Of a stretch of 64,000 nt of DNA, positions 5,493-15,034 are shown one piece after another. The DNA is from Proteus vulgaris (GTDB lineage Bacteria > Pseudomonadota > Gammaproteobacteria > Enterobacterales > Enterobacteriaceae): assembly GCF_016239305.1 (NCBI RefSeq), contig NZ_JAEHOQ010000022.1, forward strand, positions 1 to 64,000, given 5' to 3'. The notes under the pieces are model-generated. The model worked only from the letters and a program-made list of their open reading frames with translations. It did not search any database and was not told the DNA's origin. Made by a program: the position numbers and the translations under genes. The stretch's first letter is position 1, and each line of letters starts with the position of its first letter.

Positions 5493-8426
5493 TCAGAAAG
5501 AGATAGATACTTTTATATCAATACTATTATCTTGTTGATTTTTTGCTGTTAATCCACTATATCCAATTGATAATTTTGATATTTCATTGATTTGGATAGT
5601 TGTTCCTGCTTTAACCACAAGAGCATCCCGTGCCGTATCAATGCTATTAGCTGTAAATGTCGGTTGGGTATCGGTGAAACGTAAATTGATACCTCGATCC
5701 ACATCGTTATATTGGTGTAACCAACCTAGTTCACCATACATCGAAATATTAGATTTACTGTTAAGTTTCCACTTGTTATTTAAACGCAATCCTGTAGTAG
5801 ATGTGGTTGAATCTAAGCTTTGTGAATGGGCTTGTAAGGATGCACGGCCTCCTTGTTCGTTAATGGTAGCACTTTTTGTTTTGGCGTATTCTAAATTAAC
5901 AAAAGGCTCTAATTGTGCGTTCGAGAGAGTTATTGGATAAGCTGCTTCGATAAATATCTGGCTGGTATTCCCATTATAATTAGCCTTATTTTTATCTGAT
6001 TGCACGCCATAGTTGACCGTTTTTGACGTATGGACACGATGAAACGTATTCGATGCACCTGCACGTAGCGTGATACGGTTAAAATCATAACCACCATAGA
6101 GTGATAAGTGGTAATTTTCGCTATTTGCGTGACTGTTATAACCTGAAAGAGAGGTTTTGGTGAACCCCGTTGCTATACCAAGTAGCGTTTTATCATTGTT
6201 AAAACGCTGGTCCGCACCTAATAGTACGCCATAGGTAGAAGCATCATAGCTATTCGCATTACCATCACTTGAGCTATCTTCCCAATTATAAAGAATTTTA
6301 GCCCAGAGATTGCCTTTGTTGTCTGTACTTTCTTTTTCACCATTAAGTATTTCTGCGTTTTTGACCTGAGAGAGGAGTGTCTCTTTTATTTGTCGGCTAT
6401 TGTTAAGTTGATTAGATAAAACATCGGCATGAATTTGGCCAGTTAATTCATTAAAGGCATAGCGGACATCATCCTTTAGGTCCATTCCTACAACGCTTTC
6501 ATAGATAGAATGCCCTGAAGGCAATGCATCTATGGCATTGGCGATTGATGTTTGGTTTTTTGTTTTTGCTAAGCTTGAAAAAGCAGTATTATTTCTTCCG
6601 ACATTTAATATTACTGAATTCTGATCGTAAGATAGTGTTGTTCCTACAAATAGATAGTTTGGTTTAACATAAGCAAATTTACCATTAATGCCTTTATCTG
6701 CCATTAAAATAGTATATTTTGTGTTATATAAACTCTGAATATTGGCTTTTGTGAGGAGATTTTGATTATTTTCAAGAGTTACATTAACCGTTCCTCCGTT
6801 AAGTACCGCGGTGCCGAGGCTCGTTATTTTATCGCTATCACCTTGTAAATTTATTTCAACCAGATAGTGACTACCAGAATTAAAAATCACAGTATCATCT
6901 ATACTAATCGTACCAATTGAATGGCCTGGTGATACGATGCCTCCTGAATTAACCTCTAGCTTATTAATTTTTCCTTTACCAGCAAGTACACCCTTGTCAT
7001 TGATATTGACTTGAGAATTTATGCTCCCATCATTTAATAGCAACGTTCCTTTGTTAACATCCAGTAAAGAATTTAATTTTCCTTCAAGTAGCAATGTACC
7101 ACCATTGATGGAAGAATTTTTTGAATAGTTATTTTCGCCTATAAGTAGTAAATTTCCTTGATTAACCTCGACGCCTGCAAAATGGTTATTGCCTGATAAG
7201 ATCAATGTACCATCGCCTTGTTTGATTAATTTACCTGGCCCACTAATATCATTTTTCCATTCATCAAGTTTACCAAACTCAGCGAAGTCGAATTCATTAG
7301 TTGTTTGATTAACAAGAAAATGATTATAGAAGTATGAAGGTCCATTATAGGCTTTAGGAAGATTAATTAATCCCCAGTTAGAGTTTGGATCATTTTTATT
7401 TGAAGCCCAGCCAGCCAAAGAATTACTCGGATAGGCTGTGCTCGCTAAAATAGATTGCCTTTGTTCTTTGGTTAAATATGCAAAACGTAAACGTAGCAAA
7501 TTGCTGGCTGAACCGGGTATTTTGTTGGGAGAAATTAGCGATGAGATTTCAGGATCTTTTGTTCCATAATAACCTGCTTCATCGTTAGTTATTCTTTTCG
7601 ATGTAGTTAAACAACTTTGATTTTTACACTGATTAGCGACATTTTGGCGGACTTCTTTGGCAAGTTTAACAAAAGTTCGAGTTATGTCATCATCTGCAAG
7701 CATCTGTGATAACAGGTAATAATTTCCTATTCTCGATGCAATAGTATCTGTTGCAAAGTGAGCCCCTACGATGACTCGGCTTTCACCATATTCTATTGCT
7801 CGAGCAAACATTTCACTACCCTTTTCAGGGAATAAAATGGATAAAACTGCGGCTTGCTTATATCCGTTCCATGTATGCCCACTTGGGTAAGATGAACCTG
7901 TTATATTGCTGTAATCATTAATGTAATTACCTTCTTTATCAATTACTTGATAAGGTCTACCGCGTAAAAAGATTTCTTTTAAGATAAAATCTATCGAACG
8001 TGCTCTTTTTTTGTTTGGATCATAAGCATATGTACCTGTGTTATGTAATATGTTCAGATCTTGGTAAGCTTGAATATCGCTAAAATTGATCGACTTGGCA
8101 TTGTCGCCAAATAAAATATTAGCATAGGTATTCAAAACATAAGAATGATCCTGTGACTTATCGGCCTCAGCTAGTTCTCTACGTTTACCAGTGATAGCTT
8201 GATAATTATTGCTTATTATTCTGTCTAGTTCGGCTGTTGTTGACCCTTTTTTAGGTGGAGTTGTGATGACGCCATTTTTGATCTCTTCCAGCCAATTATT
8301 GCGTTGGTCTATAATACGTTGTTTGGTTTCGGAAAGATCTGTTTCAGACCATGATGAACTCGAAAAAAGTAAAAAAAAGAAGCTTAACGAGGTAGGAATT
8401 ACAATGTTTTTCATAAGATAAGCCAT
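5493..8426 (-). CDS. Autotransporter with PAP2/class A acid phosphatase passenger
   Basis: 977 residues from ATG 8426; the frame opens at TTG 8435 and an internal ATG at 8414 is also possible. The signal peptide is a Phe/Leu-rich core ending SSSSWS. The passenger has all three PAP2 acid phosphatase motifs: K-x6-RP (KEIFLRGRP, about residues 150-158), PSGHT (about 181-185) and SR-x5-H-x3-D (SRVIVGAHFATD, about 216-227). Then come beta-helix repeats of the autotransporter-associated strand type (GDGTLILSG, NQGNLLLIG) and a C-terminal beta-barrel of roughly 270 residues ending in the Phe typical of outer-membrane barrels (VSISF). The likely role is a surface-displayed phosphomonoesterase; the substrate is unknown. 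Gene stands alone. A hairpin at 8430-8446 covers the ribosome binding site. Confidence 0.88.
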   Translation of the reverse strand: MAYLMKNIVIPTSLSFFFLLFSSSSWSETDLSETKQRIIDQRNNWLEEIKNGVITTPPKKGSTTAELDRIISNNYQAITGKRRELAEADKSQDHSYVLNTYANILFGDNAKSINFSDIQAYQDLNILHNTGTYAYDPNKKRARSIDFILKEIFLRGRPYQVIDKEGNYINDYSNITGSSYPSGHTWNGYKQAAVLSILFPEKGSEMFARAIEYGESRVIVGAHFATDTIASRIGNYYLLSQMLADDDITRTFVKLAKEVRQNVANQCKNQSCLTTSKRITNDEAGYYGTKDPEISSLISPNKIPGSASNLLRLRFAYLTKEQRQSILASTAYPSNSLAGWASNKNDPNSNWGLINLPKAYNGPSYFYNHFLVNQTTNEFDFAEFGKLDEWKNDISGPGKLIKQGDGTLILSGNNHFAGVEVNQGNLLLIGENNYSKNSSINGGTLLLEGKLNSLLDVNKGTLLLNDGSINSQVNINDKGVLAGKGKINKLEVNSGGIVSPGHSIGTISIDDTVIFNSGSHYLVEINLQGDSDKITSLGTAVLNGGTVNVTLENNQNLLTKANIQSLYNTKYTILMADKGINGKFAYVKPNYLFVGTTLSYDQNSVILNVGRNNTAFSSLAKTKNQTSIANAIDALPSGHSIYESVVGMDLKDDVRYAFNELTGQIHADVLSNQLNNSRQIKETLLSQVKNAEILNGEKESTDNKGNLWAKILYNWEDSSSDGNANSYDASTYGVLLGADQRFNNDKTLLGIATGFTKTSLSGYNSHANSENYHLSLYGGYDFNRITLRAGASNTFHRVHTSKTVNYGVQSDKNKANYNGNTSQIFIEAAYPITLSNAQLEPFVNLEYAKTKSATINEQGGRASLQAHSQSLDSTTSTTGLRLNNKWKLNSKSNISMYGELGWLHQYNDVDRGINLRFTDTQPTFTANSIDTARDALVVKAGTTIQINEISKLSIGYSGLTAKNQQDNSIDIKVSISF

Positions 8427-8429
8427 AGT

Positions 8430-8446
8430 CTCCAAAAAGTTTGGAG
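8430..8446 (-). promoter_or_regulatory. Hairpin overlapping the ribosome binding site of the phosphatase autotransporter
   Basis: On the minus strand CTCCAAA-CTT-TTTGGAG forms a 7-bp stem whose 3' arm contains the only GGAG before the start codon at 8426. The upstream gap 8447-8746 is AT-rich and presumably holds the promoter; no other feature is visible there. Confidence 0.45.
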
Positions 8447-8746
8447 CTAATTTATATTATCTATGTTTAATTTTTATGACAGGCATTATTATATTAATAG
8501 GTATATTTAAAGTGGTTTTTAATTTACCTATTCAAAAATGTTTTGGGTTGTTTTTTTACTAGCAATATATGATTATTTTAATATGACATTAGGAACAATG
8601 TAATAATAAAATATTGGCATGATATATATTTAAAATTATATCACACCAATTATTTAATCTAATCTAGTTTAATGAATAAAAACAAACTAGAATTTTGTTC
8701 GTTTTGTTCTATTAGAGTGCTTAATTTATCGTTTTATCTATTTATT

Positions 8747-10396
8747 TTAAAATGAATATAACGAACTCTTTGACTCTTTTAATTTTTTCGCTAATTCAGA
8801 AGCTTCATATCGCTCTGTTACTATTTCGATGTAAGAGGCACTTTCTGTTGACTCAGCTACTTTAAGTGCTTTGTTTAATTCATCTATCGTTATAACTTTC
8901 TCACAATGCCAATCTTTTGCACCGAAAGCTTTAGGCAATTGATGATAATTCCATTGAGCAAGATCGTTATAATAAGCTTCAGGATAATCACATAATAATC
9001 GTTCAATTAAATAACCATCGTTATTTAAAACAAGAATAATCGGTTTTAATCCAAAACGAATAAATTGGCTAATTTCTTGTACGGTTAATTGATGTGAACC
9101 TTCACCTGTAATTAAAATAACTCGTTTCTCAGGCGCGGCAAGTGCGGCACCAAATGATGCTGGTGTTGCCCAACCAATGGAACCCCATAATGTTTGGTTA
9201 TGAAACTGAGCACCTTTTGGTAATAGAGCAAAGCCTAATCCCATTGATGATGTACCTGTTTCAGCAATAATAATATCGTTAGGTCTAAAGAATTTCTCTA
9301 ATCGAGGATAGAGATATTGAGCAGTAATTTTAGCATTATCAGATAAAATTGCGTCCCCTAATCCTTTAGCTTTTATTTGATGATAAGTTTTATTAGGTAG
9401 TCGTTTTGTTAGTTCAGAGAGAATATCTTCCATATAAACAGAAGAGTAGATAACAGAATCAATTTCAATATATTCTGGCATGATGCTGATAAATTGTTCT
9501 GGTTTAATATTGGCAGTGAAACTCCCTGTATTAAAGTCAGTCATCATTGCTCCGATCCCTAATACGTATTCACTATTTTCGACAAATTCTCTGACATCAG
9601 GCGTCATTAATTGACCATCATACATCCCAACATATTGAGTATTAGATTCACTTAATATGCTTTTATCCATAAACATAGTGGCATAAGGTAAACCTGTTTT
9701 ATCAATAAAAGCTTGGACATTATCTGATAACCCCAAACGTGTGGATAAAATACCGGGTAATACGCAGATATTATTGCTTTGTGTAAGCTTATCAATAAGC
9801 AGTGATACCACTTTTTCTAGTGTTTCTTTATCACTTATTGGTTTTTTCGGTGTGGTAGCCGAAGTGTTTTCTATCACTGGCATCACAGCATAATCAGAAG
9901 GTAAACCAATATAAACAGGACGACGTTCTTTTAATGCTGCTGCAATTAAACGCTCCATTTCAGCGATACAATTTTCAGGCGTTAATATTGCATGAGCACA
10001 AGCAAGACGTTGGGCTAATTGATAGAAAATATCAAAATCACCATTACCTAAGGTATGATGAACGAGACGTTTACTTTTTTGTACACCACTTGCAGGCATA
10101 CCAACTAAATGAAAAATAGGTAGATTTTCTGCATAAGAGCCAGCAATAGCATTAATCGCACTTAATTCTCCAACTCCAAATGTTGTCGATAATGCTGCCA
10201 TACCTTTAATTCGAGCATAACCATCAGCAGCATAAGCTGCATTTAATTCGTTACAGTTACCAATCCAACGCATATGGTTGCTATTACAAATCGTGTCTTC
10301 TATAGGAAAGGCGTAATCACCGGCAACACCAAAAATATCACTTATACCCAAGTCATATAATCGGTTTAAAATATACTCAACGACAGTCTTATTCAT
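8747..10396 (-). CDS. ThDP-dependent 2-oxoacid decarboxylase (pyruvate/indolepyruvate decarboxylase family)
   Basis: 549 residues, the usual length of pyruvate, indolepyruvate and phenylpyruvate decarboxylases. The N-terminal pyrimidine-binding domain has GVAGDYAFP and the catalytic Glu in CNELNAAYAADGYAR (about residue 50). The adjacent catalytic His pair is in RLVHHTLGNGDF. The C-terminal pyrophosphate domain has GEGSHQLT...LNNDGY, that is, GEG in place of the usual GDG of the ThDP/Mg motif. The enzyme removes CO2 from a 2-oxoacid to give an aldehyde, in fermentation or aromatic amino acid breakdown; the exact substrate cannot be read here. It is transcribed divergently from a LysR-type gene, its likely regulator. 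The symbol ipdC would be a guess. Confidence 0.85.
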   Translation of the reverse strand: MNKTVVEYILNRLYDLGISDIFGVAGDYAFPIEDTICNSNHMRWIGNCNELNAAYAADGYARIKGMAALSTTFGVGELSAINAIAGSYAENLPIFHLVGMPASGVQKSKRLVHHTLGNGDFDIFYQLAQRLACAHAILTPENCIAEMERLIAAALKERRPVYIGLPSDYAVMPVIENTSATTPKKPISDKETLEKVVSLLIDKLTQSNNICVLPGILSTRLGLSDNVQAFIDKTGLPYATMFMDKSILSESNTQYVGMYDGQLMTPDVREFVENSEYVLGIGAMMTDFNTGSFTANIKPEQFISIMPEYIEIDSVIYSSVYMEDILSELTKRLPNKTYHQIKAKGLGDAILSDNAKITAQYLYPRLEKFFRPNDIIIAETGTSSMGLGFALLPKGAQFHNQTLWGSIGWATPASFGAALAAPEKRVILITGEGSHQLTVQEISQFIRFGLKPIILVLNNDGYLIERLLCDYPEAYYNDLAQWNYHQLPKAFGAKDWHCEKVITIDELNKALKVAESTESASYIEIVTERYEASELAKKLKESKSSLYSF

Positions 10397-10471
10397 ATTA
10401 TCTCCAGAAAATCCGAATAATCATCTGTAAAAATAGAGTGATTCATTTACATTATGCTTAATGTTTTATCG

Positions 10472-10485
10472 TGGATATAAATCAA
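10472..10485. promoter_or_regulatory. FNR-like box between decarboxylase and LysR genes
   Basis: TGGATATAAATCAA differs at one position from the FNR consensus TTGAT-N4-ATCAA and has the same ATAA spacer as the perfect box upstream of ndh in this window. It lies 76 nt before the decarboxylase start and 60 nt before the LysR start. Confidence 0.4.
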
Positions 10486-10544
10486 TATGAAATGGTTTAT
10501 TATTATTGAGGGTATAACTAAATGTAATAAGGTAAATATTACTA

Positions 10545-11432
10545 ATGGATATTCGTGCATTGCGTTATTTTGTTGAAGTCATTCAATTAAATGGCTTTAG
10601 CCGAGCAGCTGATGCTCTATTTATTACTCAGCCTGCAATTAGTCGTAGCATTAAGAAATTAGAAAATGAATTAGGTGTTATTTTATTAGTAAGAGAAGTC
10701 GATGGCGTAAGGTTAACTGATGATGGCGCGATACTTTTTGAACATGCAAAAAAGATAATCGCACAATTTAACAGTATGAATAAAGCTCTACAGGACAAGT
10801 CTGGACCATTAACAGGTACATTAAATGTGGGATTACCTCCGGTAATAGCTTCGACGTATTTTGCTGATATCATTATGGCATTTAGTTCTCGGCACCCTCA
10901 GGTTGAACTAAAAATATTTGAATTAGGAACTAAACTAATGGCGGAAGCGATGATAGAGGGAAAAGTAGAAACTGCCGCCGTGGTGTTACCTTTTAATAAT
11001 GACATATTTGAATTGACGCCTTTTTCAGAAGAAAGCCTGATGCTATTAGTGTCTCCGTCACATCCTTTAGCCATCAAAAAAGAAGTATATTTTAAAGAGT
11101 TGATTAATGAGCCTTTTATTTTTTTCTCTGAAGATTTTCGCATTAATGATTTAGTTTATAGTGCTTGCGGTATTTATAATACAAAGCCTATTGTTGCGGG
11201 ACGTAGTAATCATTTAGATTTAATTATAGCGATGGTAAAAGCGGGAGTCGGTGTAACATTACTGCCTGGGAGTATGTGTCATAAAAATCCTATTGATGAT
11301 TTAGTAGTGCTTCCTGTTTTTGAACCCACATTGTCATATCAATTAGCATTAGCAAATAATAAAAGTAGTTATAAAAGTCGAAGTTGCCAAGCATGGGATC
11401 GACTAGCAAGAGAAAAGTTAATAATAGAATAA
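10545..11432 (+). CDS. LysR-family transcriptional regulator
   Basis: 295 residues with an N-terminal winged helix-turn-helix (MDIRALRYFVEVIQLNGFSR, AADALFITQPAISRSIKKLE) and a C-terminal periplasmic-binding-like effector domain from about residue 90. It is divergent from the 2-oxoacid decarboxylase gene with a 148-nt shared intergenic region, the standard arrangement of a LysR regulator and its target. The effector is unknown; the 2-oxoacid substrate or a related metabolite is a reasonable guess. A hairpin with a T-run at 11499-11531 lies downstream. Confidence 0.85.
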   Translation: MDIRALRYFVEVIQLNGFSRAADALFITQPAISRSIKKLENELGVILLVREVDGVRLTDDGAILFEHAKKIIAQFNSMNKALQDKSGPLTGTLNVGLPPVIASTYFADIIMAFSSRHPQVELKIFELGTKLMAEAMIEGKVETAAVVLPFNNDIFELTPFSEESLMLLVSPSHPLAIKKEVYFKELINEPFIFFSEDFRINDLVYSACGIYNTKPIVAGRSNHLDLIIAMVKAGVGVTLLPGSMCHKNPIDDLVVLPVFEPTLSYQLALANNKSSYKSRSCQAWDRLAREKLIIE

Positions 11433-11498
11433 AATAGTAAATTGATGCTTATTTATATTCTATTTAAGAAATAAATATCAAAAATATTTTTAAATAAC

Positions 11499-11531
11499 AA
11501 AAATAACTGAAGATAAAAAATGTTATTTTTT
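11499..11531 (+). terminator. Terminator after LysR gene
   Basis: AAAAATAAC/GTTATTTTTT stem with a 14-nt loop, AT-rich, ending in a run of T. The rest of 11433-11664 is AT-rich leader of the D-lactate dehydrogenase gene. Confidence 0.45.
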
Positions 11532-11664
11532 AGCGAAATGTGCATAGCAGTATAAAAGCAGTTATATAAATGATAAGTTTATATTTTGCACGTAGCCTTA
11601 TGAGTAATAATAAAAACGAGCAAAATACAAATTAATCAGACAAGACAGGAATAGGATAGGGAAA

Positions 11665-13425
11665 ATGAATGAGAGTAATAGTTCTGTAAATCAACATTTT
11701 ATTCGTAAACTTGAAAGTATTGTTGGTAAAAAACAGGTATTAACACAAGCACATAAAACAGAACGTTATCGCAAAGGCTTTCGTTCAGGTCAAGGCAAGG
11801 CATTAGCAGTTGTATTTCCTGCCAATTTATTAGAACAATGGCGTGTTTTTAAAACTTGTGTTGAAGCTGATAAAATCATTATTATGCAAGCAGCGAATAC
11901 AGGATTAACAGAAGGTTCAACACCTAATGGTGATGATTATGATAGAGATATCGTGATTATTAGTACATTACGTCAAGATAAAATACAGGTTCTCTCAGAG
12001 CATAATCAAGTTATTGCCTTTCCTGGTAGTACGCTGTGGCATTTAGAAAAAGTATTAAAGCCATTAGGACGTGAACCTCATTCTGTTATTGGCTCGTCTT
12101 GTATTGGTGCTTCAGTTATTGGTGGGATCTGTAATAACTCCGGCGGAGCTTTAGTTCGTCGAGGGCCTGCTTATACAGAATTGTCGCTGTATGCTCGTGT
12201 TAATGAAAAAGGTGAAGCTGAATTAGTTAACCACTTAGGAATTGATTTAGGCGAAACCCCAGAAGAGATTTTAACCAATTTAGATAATCGTCATTACCAT
12301 GAGAAACAAGTACAAGTGACAGAAAAATTAGCGTCTGATCATGAATATCATGAACGTGTGCGTGATGTAGATGCCAATACGCCTTCTCGATTTAATAATG
12401 ATGAACGCCGTTTATACGAAGCTGCGGGTAGCGCGGGTAAATTATCTGTATTTGCTGTGCGATTAGATACATTCCCTGCTGATCATCGTACTCAAGTCTT
12501 TTATATTGGTACTAATAATCCTGACGAGCTAGAAGATATTCGTCGCCATATTCTCAGTCAATTTAAAGTATTACCCGTTGCGGGTGAATATATGCACCGA
12601 AGTTACTACAAAATGGCAGAAGTTTATGGCAAAGATACATTTTTAATTATTGATAAGTTAGGTACAGATAAGATGCCTGCTTTATTCGCTATTAAAGGGC
12701 GTGTTGATGCTGTTCTTAATAAAGTCCCATTATTGCCTAAGAATCTAACTGATAGAACAATGCAATTTATGAGTAAGTTGTGGCCTGCTCATTTACCCGC
12801 TCGTATGACAGAATATCGTGATAAATATGAGCACCACTTAATGCTACGAATGGCTGATGGTGGTATAGAAGAAGCCTCAACTTATTTAAAAGAATACTTT
12901 AAACAAGCTTCGGGTGATTATTTTGAATGTACTGAAGAGGAAGGTAATAAAGCATTCTTGCACCGTTTTGCTGCCGCTGGTGCAGCTGTTCGTTATCATG
13001 CGGTTCATGTGAATGACGTTGAAGATGTATTACCATTAGATATTGCATTGCGTCGAAATGACAAAGATTGGTTTGAAAAATTACCACCCGAAATAGAGAG
13101 TAAATTACTTTATAAACTCTATTGTGGTCATTTTATGTGTCACGTTATGCACCAAGACTACATTATTAAAAAAGGTGTTGATGCGAAGGCATTAAAAGCA
13201 GAAATGCTGGCGTTATTAGATCAACGTGGGGCAGAGTATCCCGCAGAGCATAATGTAGGTCATATGTATTATGCTAAACCTCAATTAAAAGCGTTCTATA
13301 AACATAACGATCCTACCAATAGTATGAATCCAGGTATAGGTAAAACCTCGAAATTAAAATATTGGGGAGAAGAGTGCGGATGTGGACGTGCTCATAATGA
13401 TGCTAATGTAGAGAATAAAGAATAA
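11665..13425 (+). CDS. dld: Quinone-dependent D-lactate dehydrogenase
   Basis: 586 residues, close to E. coli Dld (about 571). It oxidises D-lactate to pyruvate at the inner face of the cytoplasmic membrane and passes electrons to quinone. The N-terminal FAD-binding domain is of the FAD_binding_4 type (QAANTGLTEGSTPNG, then GSSCIGASVIGGICNNSGG, residues about 75-170). The C-terminal membrane-binding domain contains the conserved DVEDVLPLDIALRRND and ends with SMNPGIGKTSKLKYW. It stands alone, with a bidirectional terminator at 13458-13482 shared with convergent sbcB. Confidence 0.95.
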   Translation: MNESNSSVNQHFIRKLESIVGKKQVLTQAHKTERYRKGFRSGQGKALAVVFPANLLEQWRVFKTCVEADKIIIMQAANTGLTEGSTPNGDDYDRDIVIISTLRQDKIQVLSEHNQVIAFPGSTLWHLEKVLKPLGREPHSVIGSSCIGASVIGGICNNSGGALVRRGPAYTELSLYARVNEKGEAELVNHLGIDLGETPEEILTNLDNRHYHEKQVQVTEKLASDHEYHERVRDVDANTPSRFNNDERRLYEAAGSAGKLSVFAVRLDTFPADHRTQVFYIGTNNPDELEDIRRHILSQFKVLPVAGEYMHRSYYKMAEVYGKDTFLIIDKLGTDKMPALFAIKGRVDAVLNKVPLLPKNLTDRTMQFMSKLWPAHLPARMTEYRDKYEHHLMLRMADGGIEEASTYLKEYFKQASGDYFECTEEEGNKAFLHRFAAAGAAVRYHAVHVNDVEDVLPLDIALRRNDKDWFEKLPPEIESKLLYKLYCGHFMCHVMHQDYIIKKGVDAKALKAEMLALLDQRGAEYPAEHNVGHMYYAKPQLKAFYKHNDPTNSMNPGIGKTSKLKYWGEECGCGRAHNDANVENKE

Positions 13426-13457
13426 TAGTTTTATATCGCGTTTATTAAATTAAAAAC

Positions 13458-13482
13458 AAAGGCAGGATAAAACCTGCCTTTT
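13458..13482. terminator. Bidirectional terminator between dld and sbcB
   Basis: AAAGGCAGG-ataaaa-CCTGCCTTTT: 9-bp stem with A-run on one side and T-run on the other, so it can serve both convergent genes. Confidence 0.85.
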
Positions 13483-13492
13483 ATTTTATCAA

Positions 13493-14923
13493 TTAACTCG
13501 CAATCTCTTGAGCATATAAATAAAGCTCTTGTAGCTGTTTTAATTTTTCCTCGTTATCAGCATGTTCTTCAGCTAATAACTGAATGGTATTAATATATTC
13601 GGTTAGTTTTTCTGGCGTTAACATCTCTTTTCTATGTGCTAACCAACGTTGTTGCTCATCATAATTGAGAGTGGAAGGGTAATTTCTTGCGCGATAGCGG
13701 AAAAATAGCGGTTCCATTCTTGCATCTTCAAATGTTAAATCTAAAGCAGGCAAATTTTGAGGCTGCGTTGAACGAATAATCTCCATCGCACTACGATCAT
13801 TATCACTAAAAAAGCCATTATAAATTTGAGAATCAACATTATCGGAGACAACAAAAGGCGTTTGTTGTGCAAATATTTCCACGACTTTATTGCGTATCTC
13901 AGGATGAGAAAATAAGATCGCTTGGTTTTTTAAACAAGTATCAACATTTAAACCAATTCTATCTGCATCTTGTGGTCTTAATGTATTTTGCGGTGCCACA
14001 ATAGGACATTTATTAATATGCAGTAATTTTATTGGAACAGGTGGCTCATCAGCTGACAATTCACTGCGTGGCGTATATAAACGCTCGCGTAATTGGTCTG
14101 ATGTTAAGGTTAATAGCGGGGATATATCCGCTGATAAATCACATACAATAACCGCATTACGATTATCAGGATGCCAAGCCAATGGTGCCACAAGACTTAA
14201 ATTAGAACGAGCCGCCCCAAACATACCTGAAACATGTACAATCGGCGTCATGGCAGGAATATCAATTAATGCCTGAACTTTACGTTTATCGCGTAAATTA
14301 AAGAAATAATCAAACATACGCGGTTGAGCTTGTTTTAATTTTTTTGCCATCGCAATGGTGGCGTAAACATCAGACATAGCATCATGTGCATTCTCATGAG
14401 AGATACCATTGGCTTTAGTTAATAGCTCTAGACGAAAGCTTGGAAAACCATCTTCATTTTCAGGCCAAACGATACCTTCTGGACGTAGTGCATAATAGGC
14501 TCGTAAAACGTCGAGTAAATCCCACCGAGAATTTCCTTTCTGCCAACTATAGGCATAAGGATCATAAAAATTACGATAAAGGATATTACGGGTTACTTCA
14601 TCATCAAATCGAAGGTTGTTATAACCCATAATACAGCTATTAGGCTGACTAAAGGCTTGATGAATTTGACGGGTAAACTCAGCTTCAATTAACCCATTTT
14701 TTGCCGCAATTTGTGGCGTTATTCCCGTGATCATTACCGCTTCGGGGTGGGGTAAATAATCATCATTAGGTTTGCAATAAATAACGAGAGGATCTTCAAT
14801 TATGTTGAAATCCATATCAGTTCTTATTCCAGCAAATTGAGCTGGGCGATCTAGCGCTGGGTGTGTACCAAAAGTCTCGTAGTCATGGATGTAAAATGTG
14901 GGCGTTTTCGCTGAATTAGACAA
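13493..14923 (-). CDS. sbcB: Exodeoxyribonuclease I
   Basis: 476 residues, the normal length of ExoI, a 3'-5' single-strand DNA exonuclease used in mismatch repair and recombination. DEDDh exonuclease motifs are present: YDYETFGTHP (Asp and Glu, about residues 14-20), GYNNLRFDDEV with a catalytic Asp about residue 106, and NAHDAMSDVYATI with the His and last Asp about 180-185. The C-terminal SH3-like and helical region follows. It is convergent with dld. No operon partner is evident. Confidence 0.96.
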   Translation of the reverse strand: MSNSAKTPTFYIHDYETFGTHPALDRPAQFAGIRTDMDFNIIEDPLVIYCKPNDDYLPHPEAVMITGITPQIAAKNGLIEAEFTRQIHQAFSQPNSCIMGYNNLRFDDEVTRNILYRNFYDPYAYSWQKGNSRWDLLDVLRAYYALRPEGIVWPENEDGFPSFRLELLTKANGISHENAHDAMSDVYATIAMAKKLKQAQPRMFDYFFNLRDKRKVQALIDIPAMTPIVHVSGMFGAARSNLSLVAPLAWHPDNRNAVIVCDLSADISPLLTLTSDQLRERLYTPRSELSADEPPVPIKLLHINKCPIVAPQNTLRPQDADRIGLNVDTCLKNQAILFSHPEIRNKVVEIFAQQTPFVVSDNVDSQIYNGFFSDNDRSAMEIIRSTQPQNLPALDLTFEDARMEPLFFRYRARNYPSTLNYDEQQRWLAHRKEMLTPEKLTEYINTIQLLAEEHADNEEKLKQLQELYLYAQEIAS

Positions 14924-15034
14924 GGTTTCCTACCGTAAATTTATTGATGATTTTTTAAATCATTACTCAATGAGTTGTATTGGGTTTAATTAAGACCATG
15001 GTAAACCATAATGCGGTAAACGTGAAATGTCAGA

